Below are positions 17,270-26,576 of a DNA stretch of 64,000 nucleotides, piece by piece. Location of the stretch: assembly GCA_965222015.1 (NCBI GenBank), contig CBDCTL010000017.1:1-64000 (forward strand), written 5' to 3'. The notes beneath the pieces were generated by a model. The model saw nothing but the letters and a program-made list of their open reading frames with translations. It was not told the DNA's origin and made no database searches. The translations under genes were made by a program, and so were the position numbers. The stretch is from JANQPX01 sp965222015. Lineage in GTDB: Bacteria; Pseudomonadota; Alphaproteobacteria; Geminicoccales; Geminicoccaceae. The first letter of the stretch is position 1. Every line of letters starts with the position of its first letter.

Positions 17270-18621
17270 CCTTCGCCGATCTTTCGCCGCGCCTGCAGCG
17301 CTGGCTCACCCTCGGCGGCGTCGGTGGCGGCGTGCTGCTGGTCTCCTGGGCGATCGCTGCGAGCTTCTCCGGCAGCGCCGGTCAGGGACAGCGTCAGGCG
17401 ATCAACGAAGCGATTTTGACTGACGCCGACACCAGGCAGACCACGATCGACCGGCTGGCAGCCCAGCTCGACCTGGCCCGTGATCATAATGCCGAACTCG
17501 CCAGGAAGCTGGACACACTCGCCGAACGGCAGCAGGCGTTGCCGGACGATCTGGTCGAGCGCCTGAGGCGCAGCATTGAGCGTGAAGTCGGCGCCAAGGA
17601 TCAGGCGCTCGAACGTCGCTTTCATGACCTGGAAGGAGAGATCGCGAGTCTGCAGCAGGAAAAGCTGAAGCAGACCGAAGCGCCATCGCCGGCGTCAGAA
17701 GTCGACCTTGCGCCCGAGGAGGGCGACATCGAGCCGACCGCGGTGGTGGCGGCGGCCGACAACCAAATCCGGTTCCCGGAGGCGGACGCCGACACTGATC
17801 CAGCCGATCCAACATCGATCTTCCGCGCGTCATCGCCGGTTTCGACGACCGGCGATCGACCGGACGGTGCGCCCGCTGGAGACGCCAGCAACGAGGCGGC
17901 GCCCGGTCAGGCGCTAGCCATTCGCTTCGTCTCCAAGCGCGACGCTGAAGGCGCGGTTGAGGGCAGAACCGCCGACCTCGATGGCGACAACGTCTTCAAG
18001 CTGCCGGCAACCTCGATCCTGACCGGCACGCTGATCACCGGTCTCGATGCACCGACCGGCGCCCAGGCCCAGGGCGAGCCGCTGCCCGTGCTGCTGCGCC
18101 TGAAGAAGGACGCGATCCTGCCGAACCGCTACCGCGCCGATGTGCGCGAATGCTTCGCCCTGCTCGGCGCCTATGGCGATCTCTCATCGGAGCGCGCCCA
18201 TATGCGTGGCGAGACCATGTCCTGCATCCTGCATGACGGCACGATCCTGGAGCAGCCGCTCAAGGCCTTCGCGGTCGGCGAGGACGGCAAGGAAGGGGCG
18301 AGAGGCCGGCTGGTCCGCCGCGAAGGCACCTTCATCGCCCGCGCTCTGCTGGTCGGCTTCCTCGAGGCCGCCGCCAATGCGCTCGACGACAACCAGATCG
18401 TCCAGATCGGCAGCGGCGGCGGGCTCGATGTGCAGGGCGCGCAGGCGGCGGCGACGTCGATCGGCGCTTCCACCGCCGGCAGCGCCCTTGGCCGGGTCGC
18501 CGACTGGTACATCGATCAGGCCTTCCAGCTCTTTCCGGTCATCGAGATCGACGCCGGTCGCGAGATCGACGTGGTCCTGACCTCGACCTTCGCGATGAAC
18601 CTGCCCAAGGAGGATGACTGA
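17266..18621 (+). CDS. traB: Conjugative transfer protein TraB (VirB10-like)
   Basis: 451 residues from the ATG at 17266. One N-terminal membrane helix (LGGVGGGVLLVSWAIAASF), a coiled-coil/linker region rich in Glu, Gln and Arg (about 50-140), an acidic Pro/Ala linker and a C-terminal TraB/VirB10 beta-barrel domain (PATSILTGTLITGLDAPTG, PVLLRLKKDAILPN). It spans the envelope and transmits energy signals. An upstream in-frame extension to 17110 overlaps traK and has no family support. Confidence 0.88.
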   Translation: MTFADLSPRLQRWLTLGGVGGGVLLVSWAIAASFSGSAGQGQRQAINEAILTDADTRQTTIDRLAAQLDLARDHNAELARKLDTLAERQQALPDDLVERLRRSIEREVGAKDQALERRFHDLEGEIASLQQEKLKQTEAPSPASEVDLAPEEGDIEPTAVVAAADNQIRFPEADADTDPADPTSIFRASSPVSTTGDRPDGAPAGDASNEAAPGQALAIRFVSKRDAEGAVEGRTADLDGDNVFKLPATSILTGTLITGLDAPTGAQAQGEPLPVLLRLKKDAILPNRYRADVRECFALLGAYGDLSSERAHMRGETMSCILHDGTILEQPLKAFAVGEDGKEGARGRLVRREGTFIARALLVGFLEAAANALDDNQIVQIGSGGGLDVQGAQAAATSIGASTAGSALGRVADWYIDQAFQLFPVIEIDAGREIDVVLTSTFAMNLPKEDD

Positions 18622-19721
18622 TGCGCGCCCAATCATGGTTTCTCGCGGCGACGGCGCTGACGGCTCTGGGAGCCTGCACGCCTGGTGCTTCGGAGTTCAG
18701 CTGCAAGGGCTACCCGGACGGCGTCGCCTGCCTCAGCGCCCGCAACGTCTATGAGCTGACCAACAGCCGTTCGCGCGTCACCCAGGACGATCTGGAGGGC
18801 TTGGCCGGACAGGAGGGCGTCGTCGAGCCTCGCTTCCAGGATGTGCGTCGGCCGCTGCCGTCCTTTCCTGCCGGCGACGCGCTGGCCTCACAGGCGGGGA
18901 CAGACCGAACGGCCGCCGACCCGGCGCCGGGCGTGCTCCGGGTCTGGGTCGGCCCGACTGCCACGGATGGAGGCGATGTCGCCGGTCCGAGCTATGTCTA
19001 TTCCCGTATCGACCCGCGGATCGAGGCAAGGCGTGACGCCGATCCGCGGCGCTTCGAGCCTCTGACCGGACGTGCCGGGCCTGAAGAGGCCGTCGATGAA
19101 CGACCGCTGGCGTCCCGCGATGCGCTGGTGACCGCGGCCGTCGAGGCGCCGGCCGCGGGCGAGCCGGCATCCCGGCCGATCGCCGTCTGGGCGACCAACA
19201 ACCGCCGGCTGGCCGAGGTCTATTTCGAGAGTGGCAGCGCCGCTGTGTCGGCGACCGGCGTGCGCCGGCTCGAAGCGGTCGTGCCGGTGATCGACAAGCT
19301 CCGGCCGAAAGCCGTTCTGGTGGTCGGGTTCACCGACCAGGTCGGCCCCGAGGATGCCAATGAGCGTCTGGCGCAGCGCCGTGTTGATGCCGTGACCAAG
19401 ATTCTGAAGGCCCAGGGTGTTGCGACCAGAATCGTGACGGCAGCAAGGGGCGAACCGAAACAGGGGTCGGCTGCCTCGGATGGCGGCGCCGATCCCAACA
19501 ACCGCAAGGTCTGGGTCGTGGCGCTGGACGTCGCGACCGCGAAGCCGGCGTCGGAGCGGCAGGCCGCTGCCGAACCGCCGCCCGACGCCGAAGCGGCGAA
19601 GCCTGAGGTCCGCAGGAACGGGGACTTCAGCCGTCCCTGCCGCCTCTGTCGGGATTCCGATGACCATGGCGACAGCCGTGACCATGGCCGGGATCACCAC
19701 GGCGTGGACGGGATGCACTAA
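18621..19721 (+). CDS. traV: TraV lipoprotein fused to an OmpA-like domain
   Basis: 366 residues. A lipoprotein signal peptide with lipobox LGAC (C19) leads into a TraV-like segment (FSCKGYPDGVACLSARNVYELTN). The second half, about residues 195-300, is an OmpA/MotB-like peptidoglycan-binding domain (EVYFESGSAAVSATG, VVGFTDQVGPEDANERLAQRRVDAV, NNRKVWV). The C-terminus is a His/Asp-rich tail with a CRLC motif. F TraV is only about 170 residues and lacks OmpA. The fusion may anchor the outer-membrane core to peptidoglycan. Its start overlaps the traB stop (TGATG). Confidence 0.8.
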   Translation: MRAQSWFLAATALTALGACTPGASEFSCKGYPDGVACLSARNVYELTNSRSRVTQDDLEGLAGQEGVVEPRFQDVRRPLPSFPAGDALASQAGTDRTAADPAPGVLRVWVGPTATDGGDVAGPSYVYSRIDPRIEARRDADPRRFEPLTGRAGPEEAVDERPLASRDALVTAAVEAPAAGEPASRPIAVWATNNRRLAEVYFESGSAAVSATGVRRLEAVVPVIDKLRPKAVLVVGFTDQVGPEDANERLAQRRVDAVTKILKAQGVATRIVTAARGEPKQGSAASDGGADPNNRKVWVVALDVATAKPASERQAAAEPPPDAEAAKPEVRRNGDFSRPCRLCRDSDDHGDSRDHGRDHHGVDGMH

Positions 19722-19749
19722 CCCTCGGCAGGAGCATGGAGCGGCGGCG

Positions 19750-20778
19750 ATGAGACGGCGCATCATCTCGTCGAAAGGGACTCGGCGCAAAGGCCTTCTT
19801 GCCGGTCTGGCCATGCTGCTGCCGGCGCTCGGCGCCTTCGGCCAGACAGCGGACGACGAGCGGTTCTTCGATCGCGGCCAGGAAGGCTGGTTCTGGTACG
19901 AACCGCTTCCCGAGGAGGACGAAGCATTGCCCATTCCGGCGGAGCAGCCCAACCCGGCGCCGGTTCCTGACGAGGTTCGGCCGATCGTTCCGGCCGAAGT
20001 TGTCGAGACGCCTGCCGAAGCCGAGCCGCCCAAGCCTCTGAGCGCCGCCTGGTTCCGGGAGAATCTCGACCGCTTCCGTGACCAGGCGCTGGACGATCCA
20101 TCGCCCGCCAATGTCGAGGCTTATCTTTATCTGCAGCGGATCGCCCTCGAGCGCGCCGGCGCGTTTGCCGAGGCGAGCGCCGCGGCGGCGGCCCGCGATC
20201 CCTTCCTCGACGCCAACTCCGAACGGCCGATCGCGACCTACGCTGCCCAGGCCGTGGACGAGCGGGCCGAGGCGGCGCGCGCGGCCGTGCTCGAAGCGCT
20301 CGCAAAGGAAGCCGGCGTTCTTTTCTTCTATGATGCTGACTGCGCTCTCTGCGCCAGTCAGGCGGGCGTGCTCGACCTGGCGCGGCGTCTGCACGGCTTC
20401 GAGATCATCGCCGTCTCCCTGGACGGATCGCCGCCACCCGTTCCGCTCACCGCCCATCGTCAGGATCAAGGGCAAGCCGAGCGCCTGGGGGTGGTCAGCT
20501 TGCCGGCGACGTTCCTGGTGCGGCCGCCCGACCTGATCCTGCCCATCGCCCAGGCGCCCCTGGATCTCACCAATATCGGCCGGCGCATCATCGCGCTCGC
20601 CCACGACGCCGGGCTGATCTCGGAGGACGACTACCTCGCGACCCGCGCCATCGCACGGCCGTTTGCCTTGCCCGGCGAGTTCGATGAGCTCCCGCCCGAG
20701 GTGATGGACGATCCTGTTGAGCTGGTCCGGCATCTCAGAGCACAGCTCGGCGTTCATGCGGAGGGAGGCGAGCCATGA
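19750..20778 (+). CDS. traF: Pilus assembly protein TraF (thioredoxin-like)
   Basis: 342 residues from ATG 19750. Signal peptide, the TraF signature GWFWYEPLPEE, a proline-rich linker and a C-terminal thioredoxin-like domain (LFFYDADCALCASQAGVL) that still carries a CxxC pair, CALC. The domain resembles DsbE/TlpA, and TraF works with TraH and others in pilus assembly in the periplasm. Retention of the CxxC suggests real redox activity, probably on the cysteine-rich TraH, TraU and TraN. Overlaps traH by ATGA. Confidence 0.87.
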   Translation: MRRRIISSKGTRRKGLLAGLAMLLPALGAFGQTADDERFFDRGQEGWFWYEPLPEEDEALPIPAEQPNPAPVPDEVRPIVPAEVVETPAEAEPPKPLSAAWFRENLDRFRDQALDDPSPANVEAYLYLQRIALERAGAFAEASAAAAARDPFLDANSERPIATYAAQAVDERAEAARAAVLEALAKEAGVLFFYDADCALCASQAGVLDLARRLHGFEIIAVSLDGSPPPVPLTAHRQDQGQAERLGVVSLPATFLVRPPDLILPIAQAPLDLTNIGRRIIALAHDAGLISEDDYLATRAIARPFALPGEFDELPPEVMDDPVELVRHLRAQLGVHAEGGEP

Positions 20779-22160
20779 GATCGCGATGCATAGGCTATGC
20801 TTTGGTCGCGGCAATGCTTGTTGGGCTAACCGCTACACCCGTACGCGCTGACCTGCAGGCCGAGATGAACCAGTTCTTCGACAGCCTGGCGACCACCACC
20901 GATCCGACCATCACCTCGACCGCCAGGCGCGGTGTGATCGCCGGCGGTGGCGTGCAGGTCAGGAACCGGATCGTTGATGCCAATCTCGTGACCTTCACGC
21001 CGCCGAGCTTCCAGGGCGGCTGCGGCGGGGTCGATCTGTTCGGTGGCTCCTTCTCCTACGTCTCCGGCGATCAGATCGTGCCGCTCCTGAAAGCCGTCGC
21101 CAGCAACGCCGTGGGCTACGCCTTTCAGATTGGCCTCTCCGCCATCTGCGAGACCTGCATGGGCGCGATCGAGACCATGCAGAAGAAGGTTCAGGCGCTG
21201 AACCAGCATTTCGGCAACAGCTGCCAGCTCGCCCAGGGCATCGTCAACGACACCCTCGATGCCGCCGGCTACAAGAAGCACTCGGACGCGTCCTTGATTG
21301 CTGCGGTCTCCGGCGCCACCGAGGATATCTTCGAGGCGCAGAGCGGCGATGCCCTCGGCGACGCCCAGGAGGCCGCCCCCGATCAGGTGGCGAGCGCGAT
21401 CACCGGCAATCTCGTTTGGCGGGCGCTGGTCACGCAGAGCGCCGAGACTCGCTTTCTGTTCGGTGATGTCGAGCTGCTCGAGGTGATGATGAACGTCACC
21501 GGCAGCATCATCGTCGCCACACCGGTCGATGACGGCGGCGGCGCGACGGCGCCGCTGGTCCACATCCCGGCGAACCATCAGCTGTTCGACGCCATGCTGG
21601 AAGGCGGCGAGGCAGCACTCCTCGGCTGTGGCGGCGATGAAGGGCCGAACGGCTGTCTCGAGCCGGTCGCGCGGACGATCACGCTCGAAGGCTTCGAGGA
21701 GCGGGCGCGGCGTCTGCTGTTGGGCGATGATCAGACTCCTGGCATCGTCGCCAAGCTCCGGGCGAACGACCAGACCCTGACAGACGACGAGACCGTTCTG
21801 CTCGGCAACCTGCCTGCCGGCACGGGAGGGCTTCTGGTGCGTCTTTCCAGCGTCAGCGAGGACGCCGGGCGCACGTTCGTCGAGACCCTGCTGCCCCATC
21901 TCACCACCGAATGGGCAAGGCTGATCGTCGACGATCTGATCGAGGCGGTCGCGGCCTCGATCACGCTTCTGGACAGCGAGCATGCCCCAGCCGTCACCCG
22001 GCTGGTCGATCAGGCGCGTTCCCGCCTCGGCGAGGATGTCCGGCGCCGCCAGGCGGCCCACGGCTCGCTGCCGGCCCTGGTCGAGGAATACACCGCCCTC
22101 CTGGCGGTGACCGAGGACGTGGTGTTCGCCTCGCCCGCGGACGTCACCGAACGACCGTAG
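20775..22160 (+). CDS. traH: Pilus assembly protein TraH
   Basis: 461 residues with a signal peptide. The N-terminal third contains the TraH hallmarks FQGGCGGVDLFGGSFSYV, GYAFQIGLSAICETC and FGNSCQLAQG. TraH is an outer-membrane-associated protein required for F-pilus extension and is present only in F-type systems, so it supports the MPF-F assignment. Sits between traF and traG as in F. Confidence 0.92.
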   Translation: MRSRCIGYALVAAMLVGLTATPVRADLQAEMNQFFDSLATTTDPTITSTARRGVIAGGGVQVRNRIVDANLVTFTPPSFQGGCGGVDLFGGSFSYVSGDQIVPLLKAVASNAVGYAFQIGLSAICETCMGAIETMQKKVQALNQHFGNSCQLAQGIVNDTLDAAGYKKHSDASLIAAVSGATEDIFEAQSGDALGDAQEAAPDQVASAITGNLVWRALVTQSAETRFLFGDVELLEVMMNVTGSIIVATPVDDGGGATAPLVHIPANHQLFDAMLEGGEAALLGCGGDEGPNGCLEPVARTITLEGFEERARRLLLGDDQTPGIVAKLRANDQTLTDDETVLLGNLPAGTGGLLVRLSSVSEDAGRTFVETLLPHLTTEWARLIVDDLIEAVAASITLLDSEHAPAVTRLVDQARSRLGEDVRRRQAAHGSLPALVEEYTALLAVTEDVVFASPADVTERP

Positions 22161-22175
22161 GGGAGAAGAATAGCC

Positions 22176-25010
22176 ATGGATATCTACTCGATCGGCGACG
22201 GCGCCTTCCTGGAGCAGGTGATCACCGCGGTCACGCTGGTCGCCGGCGCCGGCGAGTTCGCGACCATGGCGAAGATCGGCGTGCTGTTCGGCGCGATCCT
22301 TCTGCTGTTCCAGGCGCTGACCTCGGGCGGGCGCGGCATCAATATCGCGCAGCTCGGCGTCGCTGGCCTGCTCTACGCCCTGATGTTCGGCGGCACGCAG
22401 ACCGTCACCATCACCGACGCCTACACCCAGGAGGTGCGGGTGGTCGACAACGTGCCGAACGGCGTCGCCGCCACCGGCAGCTTTCTCACCAGCATTGGCT
22501 ACAACCTGACCGAGCTGTTCGAGACCGCCTTTTCGACGCCCACGATGACCACTCAGGGTTACGCCTTCGGTCTCGACGTCCTGAAGCGCGTGCGCATGAA
22601 CAGCCTTACCGAGTTTCATCTCGGCAGCGCCAATGCCGCCACGCCCGGCTCGAACTTCTATGAAAGCTGGTCGCAATACATCAAGACCTGCACCCTGATC
22701 GGCATCGAGCTCGACATCATCAACAAGGACGATCTGTTTCGCACCGTGGACTTTTTGTCGGCGCTGCGCTTCGATTCCTTGAACCACGCCGCCAGGATCC
22801 GAATAGGCGGAGCGCCCCAGACACTGATCTGCGACGTCGCCTTCGAGGCGCTCGAAGGCTACACCCGGACAAGCTTCCTTCCGGCCTTCAAGCAGGACGT
22901 GCTGCCCGGCGTGCTCGATCTGGATCAGCCGGCCGGCGCCGCCGAGGTCGAGCAGGTGATCGAGGACGCGCTGAACGGCCTGGGCGTCGGCCCGGCGCCG
23001 CAGTCCAACATCGTCAGCGCCGCACCGCCGATCACCGCCGACGACTTCATCCTCTCCTCCGTGCTCGTGCCGATCTACTACAAGGCGGTGCGCGACCGCT
23101 ACGTGACGGATGGGAATTTCAGCTACGCGGATCAGCTGGATGATGCGGTCCGCGCCCGGAATTCGCAATGGATGGCCAATCAGAGCCTGTTCGACCGCTA
23201 TCTCCGGCCGATGCTGACCTTCGTCGAGGGCTTCATCTTCGCCGCAACGCCGATCCTCTCGCTGCTGATTCCGATCGGCGGCATGGGCATCGGCGCCGCC
23301 GCCCGGTTCCTCCTGGTCGGCGCCTGGATCCAGCTCTGGATGCCGGCGCTCGCCATCGTCAATCTGTTCCTGCATGACGTGGTCGCGGGCAAGCTCGCGG
23401 CGCTCGCCGACGCTGGCACGCCGCTCACCAGCCTCGCCGGCCTGCAGCAGGGCGATGACATCATCCAGACCTGGCTGGCGACCGGCGGCCTCATGGCCTC
23501 CGCCGTGCCGGTGCTGACCCTGATGCTGGTCTATGGCGGCGCGATCAGCGCCAACTTCTTCGCCACTCGGCTCCAGGGCGAAGACGTGGTGATGGAGCGT
23601 CAGGCAGCCGGCGCCACCTTCAACCCCTTCGAGCAATTACATGTCGAGCCCGCCCGCACCTATGCGCCGACTGCCGGCATCGCTGCCCAGACCGGCGCCG
23701 AGCAGCGGCTGGATATGTTCAGCTACTCGGCCAATGCCGGCATGATCCACGAGAGCGCCGCGGATGCGCGCCTCGCCGCCAGCGAGCAGTTCGAGACCGC
23801 GCTCCGGCAAAGCGTGAGCCAGGCTTGGGCAAGGCAGGAGTCCGCCACCGTCGGACAGGGGTTCAATCAGCGGATCGTCGCCGAAGGTGGGCAGTATGAG
23901 GCCGCGCTCCAACGGCATTTTGGTGACACGCTTCGGAGCCTTGAAGCGGAAACGGGCATGTCGAACACAGATGCGACTCAATATATCGGCAGTCTGGCCG
24001 CAGGGCTCGGCGTTCTAGGTAGTGGTACGAATGTCAGTGGCTCGGATATCGAGACGAGTCATCTAAGCGCACAACAACATGAGCGGTTGTCGACGAAGAT
24101 TGGTGACGAAATCGCCAAAAGCGACGAGGTGCGGGCCAGCTTGTCCGAGGCGATCGCCGCCGATGTCCAGGGCAGCACGTCGGACGCGCTGCTCAGCTCC
24201 GAGACACTCGGCAGCGATGAAACGCTGAGCCGATCGGCCCAGGACGTCGCCTCGGCAAGCGTCGCCTACAATGAAGCCGTGCGCTCCGGCGCCTCGATGG
24301 ACGCCAGCCGCAATGTCTCCGCCAAGGTCCTGATCCCGGCGGTCGCCGCCAATCCTGACGCTGCCCGTGCGCTCAACGATGTCATCGTCCAGAACAGGCT
24401 CGCCGGCGAGGTCCAGCTCTACGAGAACTTTCACGGGGATCGCGATCAGGACTCCTTCGGCGGCTCCGCCGAGCTCGCGCATCTCTATGCCCAGGCTCAT
24501 GTGGCTTCACAGCATGTCGGCGACGGAGACGAGCGCTCGGCCCGCATTCAGGCTGGCCTCGCGAGCGCCTTCCAGTCAGCCGAAGGCTTTGGCGGCTATA
24601 TGGGCAATTCGACCATGAACGCCGGCGTCATCGGCGATGCGCCGTCTCTCGGCGCCGCGCAGTCCGACGTGGCGGCCGGACTGGCTGCTGGGCCGGCGGG
24701 TGCTCCGGCGTTCGAGCATGAGATGGCCGGCGCGACGCAAAGTATCGCCGACGAGATGGCCTCGGCAATACCGGCGCATCAGGCCCACATGCAGCAGATG
24801 GAAACGCAGGAACGAGGCCATCTGAATAGCCACAATGATCGCGTCCTTGCGACGACCGAAGCTCAGGAGCGAGCTCTCGAGACGGTCGAACTTGATGGGC
24901 CGATCGGCACCGTGAACAAGGCGGGAGGCAGTCTCGGCGCCGGCTCAAAGTCGGCGACAAGCGATGCCGATTCAGAACCAATGCCCGAAGAGGAATGGAT
25001 CTCACCCTAG
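22176..25010 (+). CDS. traG: Conjugative transfer protein TraG
   Basis: 944 residues, like F TraG. The N-terminal half has several membrane segments, including the opening MDIYSIGDGAFLEQVITAV, and is needed for pilus assembly. The C-terminal half, from about residue 480, is soluble, Ala/Ser/Gln-rich and in F stabilises mating pairs and is read by the exclusion protein TraS of the recipient. The distal part here (LSAQQHERLSTKIGDEIAKS) is helical. Last gene of operon 1. It is followed by a gene on the opposite strand. Confidence 0.85.
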   Translation: MDIYSIGDGAFLEQVITAVTLVAGAGEFATMAKIGVLFGAILLLFQALTSGGRGINIAQLGVAGLLYALMFGGTQTVTITDAYTQEVRVVDNVPNGVAATGSFLTSIGYNLTELFETAFSTPTMTTQGYAFGLDVLKRVRMNSLTEFHLGSANAATPGSNFYESWSQYIKTCTLIGIELDIINKDDLFRTVDFLSALRFDSLNHAARIRIGGAPQTLICDVAFEALEGYTRTSFLPAFKQDVLPGVLDLDQPAGAAEVEQVIEDALNGLGVGPAPQSNIVSAAPPITADDFILSSVLVPIYYKAVRDRYVTDGNFSYADQLDDAVRARNSQWMANQSLFDRYLRPMLTFVEGFIFAATPILSLLIPIGGMGIGAAARFLLVGAWIQLWMPALAIVNLFLHDVVAGKLAALADAGTPLTSLAGLQQGDDIIQTWLATGGLMASAVPVLTLMLVYGGAISANFFATRLQGEDVVMERQAAGATFNPFEQLHVEPARTYAPTAGIAAQTGAEQRLDMFSYSANAGMIHESAADARLAASEQFETALRQSVSQAWARQESATVGQGFNQRIVAEGGQYEAALQRHFGDTLRSLEAETGMSNTDATQYIGSLAAGLGVLGSGTNVSGSDIETSHLSAQQHERLSTKIGDEIAKSDEVRASLSEAIAADVQGSTSDALLSSETLGSDETLSRSAQDVASASVAYNEAVRSGASMDASRNVSAKVLIPAVAANPDAARALNDVIVQNRLAGEVQLYENFHGDRDQDSFGGSAELAHLYAQAHVASQHVGDGDERSARIQAGLASAFQSAEGFGGYMGNSTMNAGVIGDAPSLGAAQSDVAAGLAAGPAGAPAFEHEMAGATQSIADEMASAIPAHQAHMQQMETQERGHLNSHNDRVLATTEAQERALETVELDGPIGTVNKAGGSLGAGSKSATSDADSEPMPEEEWISP

Positions 25011-25026
25011 AGCTTGGCGGTCGCCC

Positions 25027-25278
25027 TCACTCACCATGATGACGTCGTCGTCTGGAAACGCCGCTCGATAGGCTGCCTGGATTATAAGCGTCATAGAGAT
25101 AATGCGTCGGATCCCAGATAGGCCGAATTTCCTCATGTGTTGGAAAGCGGGGCTTGCTGTTCAGGAGCCGCCAATCGAACTCACCGCGCCGCACCAGGAA
25201 GATGGTGATCCCGATGGCCAGCGGAACGAGGATGGCAAGTATCCAGTAATAGAGCTCGCGCAGAGCTTCCTGTTCCAT
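25027..25278 (-). CDS. Small single-pass membrane protein of unknown function
   Basis: 83 residues with one hydrophobic helix (YYWILAILVPLAIGITIFLV) followed by a basic and aromatic cytoplasmic or periplasmic tail (FDWRLLNSKPRF). No family recognised. It is transcribed toward the end of traG from the opposite strand. In F and SXT the entry-exclusion gene lies directly after traG, so position makes it a candidate exclusion gene, but this is not shown by sequence. Confidence 0.55.
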   Translation of the reverse strand: MEQEALRELYYWILAILVPLAIGITIFLVRRGEFDWRLLNSKPRFPTHEEIRPIWDPTHYLYDAYNPGSLSSGVSRRRRHHGE

Positions 25279-25439
25279 GGTTCTCCGCCCGTTCGATTGC
25301 AGCCTCGAGACCAGGACAAGAATTCTACCAGAAGAGACCGAGCAAACGCCAGCCCTCGAACGTCCGATGGAGCCGGCGTGCTGCGTTTGTGACAGACGTC
25401 AGCACGCTTTATCAGTGTCGGTTGAGGCAGCGCACTTTG

Positions 25440-26018
25440 TCATGGCGACGGCCCCTCGCTCAAGATCCTTCGATCCTGCTCATCCAGTGTATAAAGCACC
25501 AGCCGCGCGCTGATGCGTTCCGCATGCTGTTGATCGTAGGGTCGGCAGCGAATGCCAACGCCGGGGTTCTGCGCTCGAAGCCAGGGTGTCAGCGGATCGC
25601 CGCTTGCCGGCGTCCAGACGCTGTCACTGCCGGCGAGCGTGACCAGGCTCAACCGCCTGGCGACATGGGCGATCGTCGCGCCAACAAAGGCGCCATAGGA
25701 CTGGCGCTGGCATGTCTCTAGGATTTCGTTCGCCAGGCGACCGCGCATGGCTTCGTAATGCCTGAGACCGGACGCGAAGGCGTTGAAGACCAGCGGTCCC
25801 GATCCCTCGTGCTCGATCCAATAGAGCCCCAGGCTGACATAGTCGGTCATGCGGTGGCAGAAGCCGCCGACCGACGGGACGTCCTGGCGCAGGGCCTGAC
25901 CGACCTCGATCAGCCCGGGATGTCGCCGCCAGAACTGCCGCCAGGGCCGCAGGCCTGATGGCGGCGGCCAGAGCAGGCCCAAGGCGCCTTCCGCCATCCT
26001 GCTTGGTCCTTGATCCAT
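25440..26018 (-). CDS. Hypothetical protein between the two tra operons
   Basis: 192 residues, no signal peptide and no recognised domain. Rich in Arg, Trp and Gly. The N-terminal GLLWPPPSGLRPWRQFWRRHP is unusual. It starts about 75 bp from the right-hand tra box and points away from the pilin operon. A frame on the same strand (25624-26103) overlaps most of it and is rejected as a shadow. Function unknown. A role in transfer or surface exclusion can only be guessed from position. Confidence 0.55.
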   Translation of the reverse strand: MDQGPSRMAEGALGLLWPPPSGLRPWRQFWRRHPGLIEVGQALRQDVPSVGGFCHRMTDYVSLGLYWIEHEGSGPLVFNAFASGLRHYEAMRGRLANEILETCQRQSYGAFVGATIAHVARRLSLVTLAGSDSVWTPASGDPLTPWLRAQNPGVGIRCRPYDQQHAERISARLVLYTLDEQDRRILSEGPSP

Positions 26019-26092
26019 GAGCAGACATCCTCATGCGCGGCGGTTCTCGACCGACTTCCTTTATGAATCCTGGCATCGGACGTTCGATTCGT

Positions 26093-26133
26093 CGCGCCCG
26101 CACGGAGGGTCATTTCGGGGTCCGTGCCGGCGC
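26093..26133 (+). promoter_or_regulatory. 41-bp tra box, copy 2 (ahead of the pilin gene)
   Basis: The same 41-bp sequence as at 15384, one mismatch, with the arms GCACGGA and TCCGTGC. It ends 52 bp before the pilin ATG. Its recurrence only at the heads of the two tra operons supports a shared activator-binding site. Confidence 0.75.
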
Positions 26134-26185
26134 ATTTTTTCGTGTGATCTGTGGTTCGATCCTCCTTGCGACAGGAGGAACCGAC

Positions 26186-26548
26186 ATGACGAAACAGCTC
26201 ACCATTCCCGTTCTGGCCTTGGCCGCGATGATGGTCCTGGCGGCCCCACCTGATGCTCTTGCCGGCGGCGGCGGGGCCGAATTCCAGGCGGTCTACGACA
26301 CGCTCACCGAGTGGGTCGAAGGTATCCTCGGCCGGATCATCGCGGTGGTCATGGTGGTCGCCGGCGTGGCGATCGGCATCGCTCGGCAGAGCATCGCCGC
26401 CTTCGGCATCGGCATCGCCAGCGCGCTCGGTCTCGTGAACGCGCCGACCATCGTCGACAACATCGTCACCGCGACCATCACCCAAAGCGGCGTCGCAGCC
26501 GCGCAGCTGCCGGCCGTCCTGGCCGTGATCGATGCCGCCACGCGTTGA
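26186..26548 (+). CDS. traA: TraA-like (VirB2/TrbC-type) pilin
   Basis: 120 residues. A signal peptide ending around ALAGGG is followed by a mature part with two hydrophobic helices (IAVVMVVAGVAIGIARQSIAAFGIGIASALGL) separated by a short basic turn. This is the size and topology of F-type and VirB2-type pilins. A GGAGGAA ribosome binding site precedes the ATG. In F the pilin gene comes before traL. Here it heads the second operon, after its own activator box. Confidence 0.8.
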   Translation: MTKQLTIPVLALAAMMVLAAPPDALAGGGGAEFQAVYDTLTEWVEGILGRIIAVVMVVAGVAIGIARQSIAAFGIGIASALGLVNAPTIVDNIVTATITQSGVAAAQLPAVLAVIDAATR

Positions 26549-26576
26549 CCAGCAGCAGGAAAGGGAGGACGCCATC

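Noticed and set aside
20826..23636. 936-codon minus-strand frame across traF-traH-traG
   Set aside because: It lies opposite well-supported transfer genes and gives a low-complexity, acidic/His-rich product with no domain.
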